From Saccharicrinis sp963665705 (GTDB lineage: Bacteria > Bacteroidota > Bacteroidia > Bacteroidales > Marinilabiliaceae), in contig OY762448.1 of NCBI GenBank assembly GCA_963665705.1, forward strand, positions 992,001 to 1,056,000: a stretch of DNA of 64,000 nucleotides. Direction: 5' to 3'. Under the pieces are notes generated by a model. It did not search any database. It had not been told where the DNA came from and saw only the letters and a list, made by a program, of their open reading frames with translations. The position numbers and the translations under genes are program-made. This document shows positions 35,977 through 45,256 of this stretch, piece by piece. Position 1 is the first letter of the stretch. The number at the start of each line of letters is the position of its first letter.

Positions 35977-37449
35977 ATGACAGACAGGGAGTTAGCCATA
36001 TTATTACAGCAGCAGGTTTCAGAATTAACAGTTACAATTGTTTCTTTAACAAAAACCATAGAAGAGCAATCTAAAGAGCTAACAGCCCTAAAGGAGGCTA
36101 TCTTAGAGAAGGATAAAGATAGCGCACATCTGAAGCGCTTTGCGAATATTAACCTTCCTAAAAAGACCGAAAAACGAAAGAATACAACACCTGTACCTGC
36201 GAATACACCTAAAGCTCCCACTCCCAAACAAAGAGGTAATAATGGAGCCAAAAGAAAAGTATACGATAATATCGAAGAGCTTGTAGAAGAAGTTATGCCG
36301 TCCGATGCTAGCTTTGACGAAAAGGCTGCTGTTTACCTGTTTTACCGCGATGTGATAAGATATGAGTATATTCCACCTCGTCTTATCAAACATATTTACC
36401 GCTGTAAAAAATATAGAATGGGTGATGATTTTTTCGAGGGCAGAGCCCCTATGACTCCTTTCATGAATTCTAATTTTGACAGCTCGTTACTGGCACACCT
36501 TATTCAACAAAGATATGTGTATAGCTTGCCAGTTGAACGCATCAATAAATACCTAAATGAGATGGGCATTGACATGCCTAAGGCAACCACTCATGGATTA
36601 ATTGAAAAATCAGCAGGGTTACTTGATAGATTAATGCCAGTACTCAAAAATGCTATTTTAGCTGATTCCTATATTCATTTTGACGAAACCTACCATACGA
36701 TATTAGGTGGTGACAAAGGAAGTCGCAAGGGCTACTTTTGGAGTGCTTTTTCTCACCAAAACAATTTAATACAGTTCATTTATGAAAATGGTTCACGAAG
36801 CAAGACGGTGTTCACGGATTATCTACCTAGGGATTATAAAGGTGTGGTACAGACTGACGGATATAGTTCTTACAAAGTATTAGAGGGATGGGATTATCCC
36901 AAGGCAATACGCTTAGGTTGTGTTCAACACTGCAAAAGAAAATTTATAGAAATTCAGGAGCAACCCGAAGCACAAGAAGTTATTGATCTATACAATCAAT
37001 TTTATATCATCCGTAAGAAAAAGCCAAAAGAAAAATGGAAAGAGGCTTCCCTAAAAGTATACAAGAAGTTAGAAAATAAACTCAGAGACATAGAAAGAGA
37101 TTCCGGGGTATTGCCTAACCACATATTAACTAAAGCTGCAGCTTACTGCCTGAATGAACTAGAGTCCATATACAACATCATCATATCTACCGAATACGAT
37201 CTGGATAATAATATAATTGAACGACCTATGCGCTATATCAGCCTTAGTCGTCGTAATTCACTTTTTTGTGGTTCTAATGCTGGGGCCACCAGAACAGCTA
37301 CACTTTATTCTCTAGCTATATCATGTAGATTGAATAATATAAATACATTTTCCTACTTCAAGGTTGTTATGCAGCGTTTAGCAGAAAGTCCAACAATGAC
37401 AAATGAACAATTACGCAACTTGCTTCCTGATAGGTGGGCGGATCAATAA
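35977..37449 (+). CDS. tnpC: IS66-family transposase TnpC (second element)
   Basis: The 490-aa transposase has an N-terminal coiled coil (TDRELAILLQQQVSELTVTIVSLTK), a Lys/Pro-rich linker, then the catalytic core. The Asp is in YIHFDETYHTIL, the second Asp in VVQTDGYSSYKVL, and the Glu in LDNNIIERPMRYISLSRRNSLFCG. It is shorter than the 559-aa copy at 30760 and only distantly related. The ATG at 35977 gives the family-typical start. The frame is intact. Confidence 0.9.
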   Translation: MTDRELAILLQQQVSELTVTIVSLTKTIEEQSKELTALKEAILEKDKDSAHLKRFANINLPKKTEKRKNTTPVPANTPKAPTPKQRGNNGAKRKVYDNIEELVEEVMPSDASFDEKAAVYLFYRDVIRYEYIPPRLIKHIYRCKKYRMGDDFFEGRAPMTPFMNSNFDSSLLAHLIQQRYVYSLPVERINKYLNEMGIDMPKATTHGLIEKSAGLLDRLMPVLKNAILADSYIHFDETYHTILGGDKGSRKGYFWSAFSHQNNLIQFIYENGSRSKTVFTDYLPRDYKGVVQTDGYSSYKVLEGWDYPKAIRLGCVQHCKRKFIEIQEQPEAQEVIDLYNQFYIIRKKKPKEKWKEASLKVYKKLENKLRDIERDSGVLPNHILTKAAAYCLNELESIYNIIISTEYDLDNNIIERPMRYISLSRRNSLFCGSNAGATRTATLYSLAISCRLNNINTFSYFKVVMQRLAESPTMTNEQLRNLLPDRWADQ

Positions 37450-37876
37450 TAAAAAACGCCACATCAAAATAACGAATCAATTTGATGGGGCTTTTTTTGA
37501 GGGGCGACGCGGAGACGGATACCGATTAGGTAAAAGACATGGTAAAACGATAATTGTAAACCGTCAGTTGTTGATTGCCAATGCCTTTGAGTATGTGATT
37601 GAAAATCATATTCCTTATACGCATGCTTTTATTCGTAGGTTGTATGATAAATATGGTCTTCCATTGTCAAAGTATATTAATACGCCTTTGCTTTCTGATA
37701 TTACCTATTGGCTAATGAAACCGTTGGAGTGGTTTTTCCTTTTGGTTTTGTATTCTACCTGTGTAAAACCAGAGGAAATTATTAATAAGCAGTATTCGGA
37801 ATATTATAGGTACAGGGGTATATGGAGGCAAGGATTATGTGTTTGAGAACATGGATGAGAAGGTAGCTAAGGAGTT

Positions 37877-38056
37877 ATGATTTTAGGGGTATTGAATAAT
37901 ATTCTTGATAGCATGGGAGAAATTTTGGTTAATAGTATCTTTATTATTTGTTTTTTGGGGGGAGTAATAATTGATAGTAATAATTGGTTTTTGGTTATTA
38001 TTAATTCCTGCTTTTATTTCCTTTATTTCTCCATTGTTAATGATTTAATAAAGTAA
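37877..38056 (+). CDS. Small 59-aa membrane protein
   Basis: A short frame starts at 37877 with AAGGAG just upstream (37868-37873). The ATG overlaps the true stop of the broken membrane gene (ATGA), the normal sign of an operon partner. The product has two hydrophobic stretches (ILVNSIFIICFLGGVIIDS and NWFLVIINSCFYFLYFSI). No family was recognised. It may be an extra immunity or stabilising protein, or a truncated one. Confidence 0.45.
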   Translation: MILGVLNNILDSMGEILVNSIFIICFLGGVIIDSNNWFLVIINSCFYFLYFSIVNDLIK

Positions 38057-38114
38057 AATTTATAAATAATAGTATAAGCTATAAAAAATGCTCAAATACA
38101 GTGAATGGCCCGGG

Positions 38115-41100
38115 TTAATCTCTAAGTTGCTCGAGCAGCATTTCTAACTGTTGTTTGTGCTCCGGGGTGTAATTTCCTGAAGAAGCTATTAAGCCCAAAG
38201 CATCTGTATAATGAGCCTTAAAAATAGAGCCCTCCAGTAGTTGATTTAATTGCATACCGGCAATAGGTCCGTATGCTGAAAATGGTCCGGTAGGTCCGCA
38301 AAGTGGATCGGTCACGATTTCCTGTAGTTTTTGGAACAGGAAGATTGCAATATCTGTATTGTTTTTCAGAAAAATTTTAACTTCATCCTGTTTCATGATC
38401 AGTGCAGATAGAAGCATTGGATTGTTTGTCCTGTCTTTTTTATAGTACTGAAGGTGGTTGATAAGGGTATTCATCTGTTCTTCATTTACCGTAAAAGAGG
38501 ACATAAACATTGTTATATCTGCAATATCCATATATATTTCATCAGAATCGTAGTCCATATCTTCTGGTATTACCAAAGGGGCTGTTGAACCCGATGACGC
38601 ATCTTCGTAAACAGGCTTTAGGCCTTTGTCTTCCAGGCAGGAAGTTAATTTTGATACATTAAAGAAAGAAATGAGATCGTTATCAATCATGTGATATATT
38701 TCATTCACAACCTCTTGTCCAAAAAGCTCAGTCGAAATAGGTATCAGTACATTGATAAAATGTTTTTCTATATCCTTCAAGGCAAATGGTTTATCGTTAC
38801 GTTGATGTAGTTCCGAGATGAGGTTTATTAAAATACGGACAGTGTTTTCAAACAAAGATTTGTCTGTTTGTATAGCTCTTGTTATTGTACTTGTTTTATT
38901 GTTAAGCACGTCTCGTACCCATTGGGTATTGTTGTTATTTGTCAGGTAATAATCTTTTAAAAAGGTATAAAATATATTTAGTCCTTTCTCGGGAGTTTTC
39001 TCAATTAAATTAATCGTACTACTTTTTACTGCATCATAAACCTTTTCAGAAACAGAAAAATGTACTTCACTGACTGGTAGCAGGTGGTTAATGTATTCCT
39101 CTTTATTTTTAATTCCGGGCTCCATTGCAATTATTACTTCGATTACCTGTGTAAGCCAATGCTCTTTCACATGGCTCGAATTATTTTCATTACATGCCAT
39201 TACAATCAACTGTTTTACCAGTTTTATAACCATTTCCGAATCTTCCTTACAAATATTCAATAGGTTTTCGCGGCAGTTGAATAATAGGTGTACGATAAAT
39301 AAATTAGTTTGTGGATTGAGACCGTAAATGTGATTTGCTTCTATATAAGCTAATACGTCTTCTATTCCATTAAATATGTGGCTGAAGACATATTCAGCAT
39401 CTAGTTTAAATAATACGCCTTTGTGCAGAACGGTAGCTAATTCGCTTTTACCTGAGTTAGGTATCAACGACTTGAATTGGTCATTGTAAAATGCCATCTT
39501 ATTCAGATTGACGACTGAGGGGGCTCCTCTATCCAACCACGACTTAATCAACCCAAGTGGTATTCTTGTGCTATCAGCGGAAAAAAATTGAAAGAAATGG
39601 ATTCCGTATTCTTTAAAAACCTGGCTGTCAAAATTATTTCCATCGTCATCAACAAGCCATTCATGAAATCGAAGCAAGCATTGTTCCGTTTGTTCTGCAC
39701 TCAAATCTGAAGGACGACTATTGTAAAGAATCACATCACCTGCATCCCATTTCTTATCCTCCAAAGCTCCAATTAGCGGATAGTATTCGTCTTTTGTTTT
39801 TAATCTTAAATTAGCCGATACGTGTTGGGGTTTTTCGGCCGAAAAAGTTTCTTTATAAGCTTCGATGGTAGACATCGCCCAATCTCGGTTTTCTGAATAT
39901 TTTTCTGCCAATGCAGTTGGATTTCTTTTTATAAATTCCTCTATCAGACTGGCTGACCCAAACCACTTTCCACTGTTTAAAGCCATTACACTATTGTAGG
40001 TAAGAATAAAGTTTTCCCATCCGTCGAAGAAATCTTGCACAAAATTATCCGAAATGGCATATTGCCCGGACCTTTCATTTCCAGGTATGATATAACGGTG
40101 ATCTGATGCAAATAAGTCGTTTTCCATGGCCAATTTGGAATACCATTCAGATTCTTCATGTGTATATACATCCAATGCCTTCTTAATAATAAATTCAGAT
40201 ATATGGAATGATATTTCGGTTGGAATGGATACAAGCGCTTTAATTAGATCAACCATTAAACTGTAGTTTCGTGTATTGGCCTGATTTATTCTTGCTCTAT
40301 ATTTTTGAAAGAATTGAATAAAGATTTTAACGTCTTCCACTTCTGGATAGTGACAGGCTTTGATAATAGGTAGCCACTTTCCATATTTTTCAACGATTTC
40401 GTTGTATGAGCTGAAATTTTTAGGTAGTTGGACGATCCGCTTTATTAATGCTTCATAAGAAATCCCATCCTGTGGTTTGACTCTTAGAATGATTTCTAAT
40501 GCTTCAGTTTTGTTATAGCGGTCCAGCAGGGAAACTAGTTGATTCAAAGTAGCCTGTGTAAAGCCACAAAAATATGTTGTAAAATTGATCCTGTGCAGAA
40601 ACAATGGAATTCGATCATAACCAATTTTCAAGGCTTCTTCAAAATTCCGGCTTTCCAAAATCCCACTTAGAGCAAATGGCGCCAGGTAGTAAAGTATATT
40701 GGCATCGTTTCCAGGTGTATTGGTATATTCAAGTACAGCCTGAAACTGGTATTTGTTTAATGCATTGTTACGTATCGTTTTTTCAATGATTCCGGTATTG
40801 TTTTCAAAAAGCCATGACATGGCGTAATAAGCTACCGGATGATTTTCAGAAGCTGTAGCAAGAATAACCTCTTCTTTCTTCAATAGAAATGCGGCAGTAA
40901 GCCGAAGAGAAAGATTAGTATTAGTTAATGCTTCGCCAACGTAATAAAGGTATTTTTCATAATCAGTATATTGAACTGTTAGGCCGGTATGTTGAAGTAA
41001 ATTTACAATGGCAGTAGCGGCATACGCTTGCAATTTGTTATGGTTGAGATAAGACTTGAGTATATTAATAATCAAGTCTACCGGATTTCCCTCTGCATTA

Positions 41101-41816
41101 AAAAATAGTTTCCATGAAAACTGCTTGTTGAATGTATTGATATGACTTAAAAAAAGTACAATCTCATCTCTCTCAGGAGTATATTCAGTAGAAATGCCAG
41201 TTGAACCATAAAAAAGATTATTGAGTGCTTTGTCTATTTCTCCAACAACAGGCATTGGAAGTTGTTTTAAATAGGCAAGTTGCTTAAGGGTAACAACAGT
41301 ATTGCATGGATCCAGTGAAGTAGTAGAGAGAAATTCCTGATCGGATTCATAATGTGTATCGAGGTACTTTTTGTACATCGATTTAAATGAATCGTTAAAC
41401 GGAATTTGTTTTATTAAAGCCGACTCTATTCGGGAATACAATGCTTGTCCAGGTATTAAAGTCCAATGCTCCAAGCGTTGCAGGTCTTCAAAAGAGCGTT
41501 GAATATACCTGTAATCCCTGATATACTGATTTTGATAATGTTGCAGACGATCCTGGGGAAGTTCTGAAAGCTTTTGTGTAAGTTCAAACTGGTTTACGCC
41601 CAGTGATTTGAGGATAATGGCCGGACCAAAATATTTATCCGGCTGTACCTCATTTCCGCAATGCTTGCAAAATTTGCCTTTAGGCGTAAGATTCAGGCAC
41701 CACCCACAGCGCACTTCTTCTCTTACTTCTCCACCACAATTAACACATAAATCTCCTGATGTCCAGTTGTTAGGTTGTCTGGAGTCACATTGTTTACAAT
41801 AAATTACTGCTGCCAT
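38115..41816 (-). CDS. Large double-zinc-ribbon, helical-repeat protein (unknown)
   Basis: The 1233-aa cytosolic protein lacks a signal peptide. Its first 60 residues hold two zinc ribbons: Cys7, Cys10, Cys24, Cys27 and Cys37, Cys40, Cys50, Cys53. The remaining 1150 residues are almost all helical, with pairs of helices suggestive of HEAT/ARM-like repeats (for example LQAYAATAIVNLLQHTG and LSLRLTAAFLLKKEEV around 250-310). No enzyme motif was seen. It follows the 188-aa zinc-ribbon gene by 9 bases and shares its layout (CxxC-SGDLCxxCG-CxWC-GKFCxxCG), so they form a two-gene operon. A scaffold role is possible; the function is unknown. Confidence 0.75.
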   Translation of the reverse strand: MAAVIYCKQCDSRQPNNWTSGDLCVNCGGEVREEVRCGWCLNLTPKGKFCKHCGNEVQPDKYFGPAIILKSLGVNQFELTQKLSELPQDRLQHYQNQYIRDYRYIQRSFEDLQRLEHWTLIPGQALYSRIESALIKQIPFNDSFKSMYKKYLDTHYESDQEFLSTTSLDPCNTVVTLKQLAYLKQLPMPVVGEIDKALNNLFYGSTGISTEYTPERDEIVLFLSHINTFNKQFSWKLFFNAEGNPVDLIINILKSYLNHNKLQAYAATAIVNLLQHTGLTVQYTDYEKYLYYVGEALTNTNLSLRLTAAFLLKKEEVILATASENHPVAYYAMSWLFENNTGIIEKTIRNNALNKYQFQAVLEYTNTPGNDANILYYLAPFALSGILESRNFEEALKIGYDRIPLFLHRINFTTYFCGFTQATLNQLVSLLDRYNKTEALEIILRVKPQDGISYEALIKRIVQLPKNFSSYNEIVEKYGKWLPIIKACHYPEVEDVKIFIQFFQKYRARINQANTRNYSLMVDLIKALVSIPTEISFHISEFIIKKALDVYTHEESEWYSKLAMENDLFASDHRYIIPGNERSGQYAISDNFVQDFFDGWENFILTYNSVMALNSGKWFGSASLIEEFIKRNPTALAEKYSENRDWAMSTIEAYKETFSAEKPQHVSANLRLKTKDEYYPLIGALEDKKWDAGDVILYNSRPSDLSAEQTEQCLLRFHEWLVDDDGNNFDSQVFKEYGIHFFQFFSADSTRIPLGLIKSWLDRGAPSVVNLNKMAFYNDQFKSLIPNSGKSELATVLHKGVLFKLDAEYVFSHIFNGIEDVLAYIEANHIYGLNPQTNLFIVHLLFNCRENLLNICKEDSEMVIKLVKQLIVMACNENNSSHVKEHWLTQVIEVIIAMEPGIKNKEEYINHLLPVSEVHFSVSEKVYDAVKSSTINLIEKTPEKGLNIFYTFLKDYYLTNNNNTQWVRDVLNNKTSTITRAIQTDKSLFENTVRILINLISELHQRNDKPFALKDIEKHFINVLIPISTELFGQEVVNEIYHMIDNDLISFFNVSKLTSCLEDKGLKPVYEDASSGSTAPLVIPEDMDYDSDEIYMDIADITMFMSSFTVNEEQMNTLINHLQYYKKDRTNNPMLLSALIMKQDEVKIFLKNNTDIAIFLFQKLQEIVTDPLCGPTGPFSAYGPIAGMQLNQLLEGSIFKAHYTDALGLIASSGNYTPEHKQQLEMLLEQLRD

Positions 41817-41825
41817 GGATTGTAT

Positions 41826-42392
41826 TTACCTTCTTATTTTAGCCCATAATTTTTCTTTTTCTGAAAGTGACATGTTTCTGACCAGGTTGCCAATTGCACT
41901 TTTAGATTCTCCCTCTCTTTTTAGATACAGGGCTAACTCAAAATCTGCTGATGGAACAAATTCAGCTCCGCAAGCTCTACAGAATTTTCCAGGACCACTA
42001 TTCAAACACCAGTAACAGGAGAGTACCGGTTCAGCTTGATTTCCACATGAAAGACATAAATCCCCTGATTTATAGTCTTTGGGCTGTCTGGCTCCGCAGT
42101 GAACACATTTTATTATGTCAGCTCCTTCAATTACTATAGAGCCTTGTTGAATTGATGAAGCTTCGGATTTGGTATCATTCTGTGAGGCTTTTTGAGTTCC
42201 CAACGCCCATTCCATTACATTTAGGCTGGTCTGCTCATCTAACCCTGTTATGTCTACAAGAGTCTGAGCATCTCCTACCATCTCAAAATCTGTTTTTTCA
42301 CTGATACCTGCTTCTTCTAATGCAGTAATATGCTCATCGTTCAATCCCTTTGATTTTAGGATTTTGTTCATTAGTTTGGATATTGTACTCAT
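41826..42392 (-). CDS. Small double-zinc-ribbon protein (unknown)
   Basis: The 188-aa cytosolic protein has an N-terminal helical part (1-65) of SAM/helix-hairpin-helix appearance (LNDEHITALEEAGISEKTDF, LVDITGLDEQTSLNVMEW). A linker follows, then two zinc ribbons (Cys96, 99, 113, 116 and Cys126, 129, 138, 141), and a short C-terminal helix with KLWAKIRR. The ribbons resemble those of its neighbour at 38115 closely enough to suggest duplication. The two genes are only 9 bases apart. No function can be assigned. Confidence 0.75.
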   Translation of the reverse strand: MSTISKLMNKILKSKGLNDEHITALEEAGISEKTDFEMVGDAQTLVDITGLDEQTSLNVMEWALGTQKASQNDTKSEASSIQQGSIVIEGADIIKCVHCGARQPKDYKSGDLCLSCGNQAEPVLSCYWCLNSGPGKFCRACGAEFVPSADFELALYLKREGESKSAIGNLVRNMSLSEKEKLWAKIRR

Positions 42393-42823
42393 AATTCGTG
42401 TGATTATTGATTTGGCTCTAAAGGTATTCTTTTTGGTTTAAGTTCCAAAAAAAGAAGAGTTGACGAATGTAGCTCTTAATGCTTTTGGGAAATCATGGGA
42501 CCGAAATGAAATTATTGGCTTATACATCGTGATAGTATTTGTTTAAGCATCTGTAAAATAGTGTAAATCAATAAAGTAAAGAGTGTTGTTTGTGTGTTTT
42601 GCTGATGTTGAGCATTTTGTAAATCGGTATAATATCCTCTATCTAAAATCAAACGATCTGTTGAGTGATCTGTGTGAAATTGATTATGCTTGTATATCAG
42701 TACTTTAATAATGTGGGAGCTCTGTAATTTTGATGGAAATTAAGTTGTTAGTCTTAGGTAGTAGAAAGGATGAATGATATAATTATATATTTGTGATATT
42801 TTAAAATTTAAAAAACCTAAAAT
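42393..42823. other. Divergent intergenic region between the zinc-ribbon operon and the 231-aa gene
   Basis: These 431 bases hold no gene. They contain the promoter candidate TATATTTG at 42786-42793 for the rightward gene and a weaker TACCTTTA box (complement of 42418-42425) for the leftward operon. Confidence 0.55.
42786..42793 (+). promoter_or_regulatory. Candidate -7 box for the 231-aa gene
   Basis: TATATTTG matches TAnnTTTG and ends 30 bases before the ATG at 42824. No good -33 box was found. Confidence 0.45.
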
Positions 42824-43519
42824 ATGATGGATTATAATGAATTAATGAAACTCCCTGCTCTAAGACCGAATGAGGTACTTGATATGTTATTTGAATTTTC
42901 TAAACACGAAAATGAGGAAGGTACTTTTAATATGCCTGAGGTTACCATAATAACCACGTATGGTATTACTGTAAGTGGCCATATGTTGTCGTTTGATAAA
43001 AAAGAAGACTGTTTTGTTTTAGGTATAATAGGAGAGGGTAAGCCATCTATTCGTTATTTGTATCTTTCTTCAGTGCAAGGTGTTGAAGTAAATCCTACTG
43101 AGTATTGGTTGCATATGCTATCAAAAGGAAACCTGCCATTTACCGCAAAAGATGAAGATGTGTTGAATGGGTTGCAGTTAAGGGCTTATTTAAAAGAGAA
43201 AACCGAAAATATACAATCCCTTTTTACAACATTGGAATTGATTGAATTAAAATTAGTAAATAAAGAAGATAGAGGTTCTAAATATTTAGGAAAAGCATTG
43301 ATTGATTCATTGGTTATTGTTTTAAGAAAAATATCCGAAGACACTTTGGCTAAAGAGGCATTTGAAGACGCTTTCCGGAAAATAGAGTTGAGAGTTGAGG
43401 ATGTTAAGGAGTTTAAAAAAGAAGGAAATACCCTGATTCTTTCAATTGCTGAAAAAGAGGGACCATACGGATTGTTAAAAGTAAATGTTTTGATACAAGA
43501 GATTGAAAAATTAATTTGA
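42824..43519 (+). CDS. Uncharacterised 231-aa cytosolic protein
   Basis: There is no signal peptide. The N-terminal half looks like a beta-barrel/Sm-like fold (VTIITTYGITVSGHMLSFDKKEDCFVLGII, then YLYLSSVQGVEVN), followed by a helical part (LQLRAYLKEKTENIQSLF). An Arg/Lys-rich helix region and a closing alpha-beta segment (NTLILSIAEKEGPYGLLKVNVLIQEIEKL) follow. No known family was recognised. It is flanked by a promoter-like box and a bidirectional terminator, so it is monocistronic. It faces away from the zinc-ribbon operon. Confidence 0.7.
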   Translation: MMDYNELMKLPALRPNEVLDMLFEFSKHENEEGTFNMPEVTIITTYGITVSGHMLSFDKKEDCFVLGIIGEGKPSIRYLYLSSVQGVEVNPTEYWLHMLSKGNLPFTAKDEDVLNGLQLRAYLKEKTENIQSLFTTLELIELKLVNKEDRGSKYLGKALIDSLVIVLRKISEDTLAKEAFEDAFRKIELRVEDVKEFKKEGNTLILSIAEKEGPYGLLKVNVLIQEIEKLI

Positions 43520-43553
43520 TTTATGAAAACCAGGTATTGGGATGATTATATGT

Positions 43554-43582
43554 AAAAAAACCTTCAGATTGAAGGTTTTTTT
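43554..43582. terminator. Bidirectional terminator
   Basis: CCTTCA (43561-43566) and TGAAGG (43570-43575) flank a GAT loop, with seven A before and seven T after. It serves the convergent genes at 42824 and 43590. Confidence 0.88.
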
Positions 43583-43589
43583 ATAATAA

Positions 43590-43985
43590 TTATAAATTGT
43601 CTTCAAGGAATTCTTTCATTGCTGTGTCTGTATAGCATCCTCGTAATGATCCTCCGTAACCGGCGTTAATCGTAAGTGTTTTATTCTCAAAACTCATCGA
43701 CTTACTGTTTTCTGCATCTTTTACATCAATGTTATTGACTACGATCTTATCAAGAGATTCTGCTATTGCATCCTTACCAAGCTGGTCCGAACAAATACCT
43801 TTTATAGCATCTAAAATTCGTTCAAGGCAAACATTGGGGATCATATTTATTGAATTCATATCGAAAGAATCCCAGTTAATGTCGTATGGAAGTTCTTTAC
43901 CTGCAATTTCATTTAATTTTTTTTGGTAGTCGCCAAAATAATTGTCTTTGATGTTTTGGATGGCTCTTTTTTCTTGTAAACCCAT
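43590..43985 (-). CDS. Uncharacterised 131-aa protein
   Basis: The small cytosolic protein has a helical N-terminal half (MGLQEKRAIQNIKDNYFGDYQKKLNEIAGKEL) and a two-strand region (DKIVVNNIDVKD, MSFENKTLTINAGYGG), ending with a helix. No family was recognised. It is convergent with the 231-aa gene and shares a terminator. A TATATTTG box (complement of 44022-44029) is placed for its promoter. Confidence 0.65.
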   Translation of the reverse strand: MGLQEKRAIQNIKDNYFGDYQKKLNEIAGKELPYDINWDSFDMNSINMIPNVCLERILDAIKGICSDQLGKDAIAESLDKIVVNNIDVKDAENSKSMSFENKTLTINAGYGGSLRGCYTDTAMKEFLEDNL

Positions 43986-44021
43986 AATTTTTTTTGTTTA
44001 ATACTGTTAGATAGATTGGTG

Positions 44022-44029
44022 CAAATATA
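44022..44029 (-). promoter_or_regulatory. Candidate -7 box for the 131-aa gene
   Basis: On the minus strand TATATTTG matches TAnnTTTG, about 37 bases upstream of the ATG at 43985. Confidence 0.45.
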
Positions 44030-44149
44030 ATTTTTTTTAGGAATAGTACATCTTTTAACTTCAGGATTTCGACTCTCCGTTTTTTTTCTGGTACATTCTT
44101 GATTGTATTTTTATTATGTTTGCCGACTGAGACATTATTTTTTTGATAT

Positions 44150-44477
44150 TTCAGCAAAGGGTAGTTACGATATAAATGTTGACCCTAAAAAAGCTACTCA
44201 ATTAAAAATAGAACTAAGCATTCCTCAAGAAGAGAGAAAAAGGGTGTCAGAAAGTAGTGATATTTTATTTGCTATTAAGGTTAGCAACACTGACCATGCG
44301 GGCGCAACATTTCCATTTAAGGCAAGTAATTCTTCCATAAGATACATAGGTGCTAAAGCCAATTTGGGTATATATGCTCTAATTTTAGGTACTTATCAAA
44401 AAGAAGAAGTGAGAATAGGTACTTTAGAACAATTGAAAGAGGAAGAAACAATAAACGGCAAAAGCATATGGGATTAA
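44150..44477 (+). pseudogene. C-terminal part of an unknown protein (cassette b)
   Basis: An open frame of about 108 codons without a start ends NGKSIWD. It has beta-strand character (SYDINVDPKKATQLKIELSIP, DILFAIKVSNTDHAGATF). Its last 36 residues are homologous to the stub at 34573. The 5' part is missing and no intact copy is in the window. Its stop lies inside the start of the downstream membrane gene (10-base overlap), so the two were an operon, possibly effector followed by immunity. The function is unrecognised. Confidence 0.6.
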
Positions 44478-45237
44478 AAAAAGCAAAAGCCAAGCATCCG
44501 CTCTATCGAAAAGTAACGCATACAAAGTATACAGGTATTAAAAAAATAGGAGATAAAGGACCTCAAAGCTGGTTGCAAAAAAAGATTATTAAAATATATG
44601 GGAAACGACTTGGATTTAAATTTGTTTCAGATGAGTTTATTAAAGTACCTGCGGATGCTCATATTACACCAATAGTTGGGGGGGGGTTGCTTTATTTGCT
44701 AATACGTTATTAACATATGTGTCTATAAAAAATGGTAATCTAGGTGATAATAATTTTGAAACATTTTTGTATTTTTTTATATGGGGAATTTTTGTGTTTT
44801 TTATCATTTATTATTTTACCATGCCTAAAAAAGAAATTATTCTTAATCGATTAGATGGTACCATCACATTTCCAGGTTGGATGTGGAAAAAGAATATAAC
44901 CATGCCTTTTAATAAGATAAAATTCTCCTATACCTCAGGAGGACCGAATATGGTTGGAGCTTATCAATTACTAATTGTTCGTCCAGACAAAGCAGGTAGT
45001 ATTCTTCAATTTCCATTTGGCGGAGTAGATTGTTATACTGATTTGTCATTACTAACATGGTATATGGATAGTAACCGCCCTTTACCACCTCATACAGACT
45101 TGGATCCATATCGAGAAAAAGATTACGAGCGTCGTAAAAAAGCAAAGTTTAAAAAACCATTGTATCCTAGCCAAATACCAACACCAGAAGCTACTCCCGA
45201 ACAACAAGCAGAACGGGAAAGGATTGGGAAGTGGTGA
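44468..45237 (+). pseudogene. Poly-G membrane protein paralogue b (out of frame)
   Basis: The N-terminal part (MGLKKAKAKHPLYRKVTHTKYTG, ending after ITPIVGGG) and the C-terminal part (from YVSIKNGN) are in frames that differ by -1 across a G9 tract (44678-44686). A corrected product would have about 256 residues. It would have a basic N-terminus, a membrane helix just after the tract, a second helix (YFFIWGIFVFFIIYYFTM), then a cytosolic or periplasmic domain with LNRLDGTITFPGWMW, and a tail with PTPEATPEQQAERERIG. It is the only one of the three paralogues with a complete C-terminus. It could be a phase-variable gene rather than a dead one. Confidence 0.65.
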
Positions 45238-45256
45238 TGAAAGCAAACAGGTTAAT

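Larger units (their letters stand above)
35456..37522 (+). mobile_element. IS66-type element without tnpA
   Basis: A 2067-bp element has ends GTAAGCGTCTCC (35456) and, on the opposite strand, GTATCCGTCTCC (37522 inward), flanked by the 8-bp duplication CGATTAGG (35448-35455 and 37523-37530). It carries only tnpB and tnpC; there are just 85 bases between the left end and tnpB, too few for tnpA. Confidence 0.88.
35163..37880 (+). pseudogene. Polytopic membrane protein gene (DUF6688-like) split by IS66 and a frameshift
   Basis: Removing the IS at 35456-37522 and one copy of the CGATTAGG duplication joins CTVAARGNAKIVKPLRLG to KRHGKTIIVNRQLLIANAFE in one frame. The left part has a membrane helix (ILILFTFPVLLICTIILVLI) and the segment TDTTCWCFSQM. 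The right part has a WLMKPLEWFFLLVLYST helix. It is truncated on the left, where it fuses to paralogue a. Near 37815 (a GGGG run) the frame shifts; the true end is VYGGKDYVFENMDEKVAKEL with a stop at 37878-37880. I believe the family is DUF6688, found near Bacteroidota T6SS effector loci, but that name is from memory. Confidence 0.65.
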
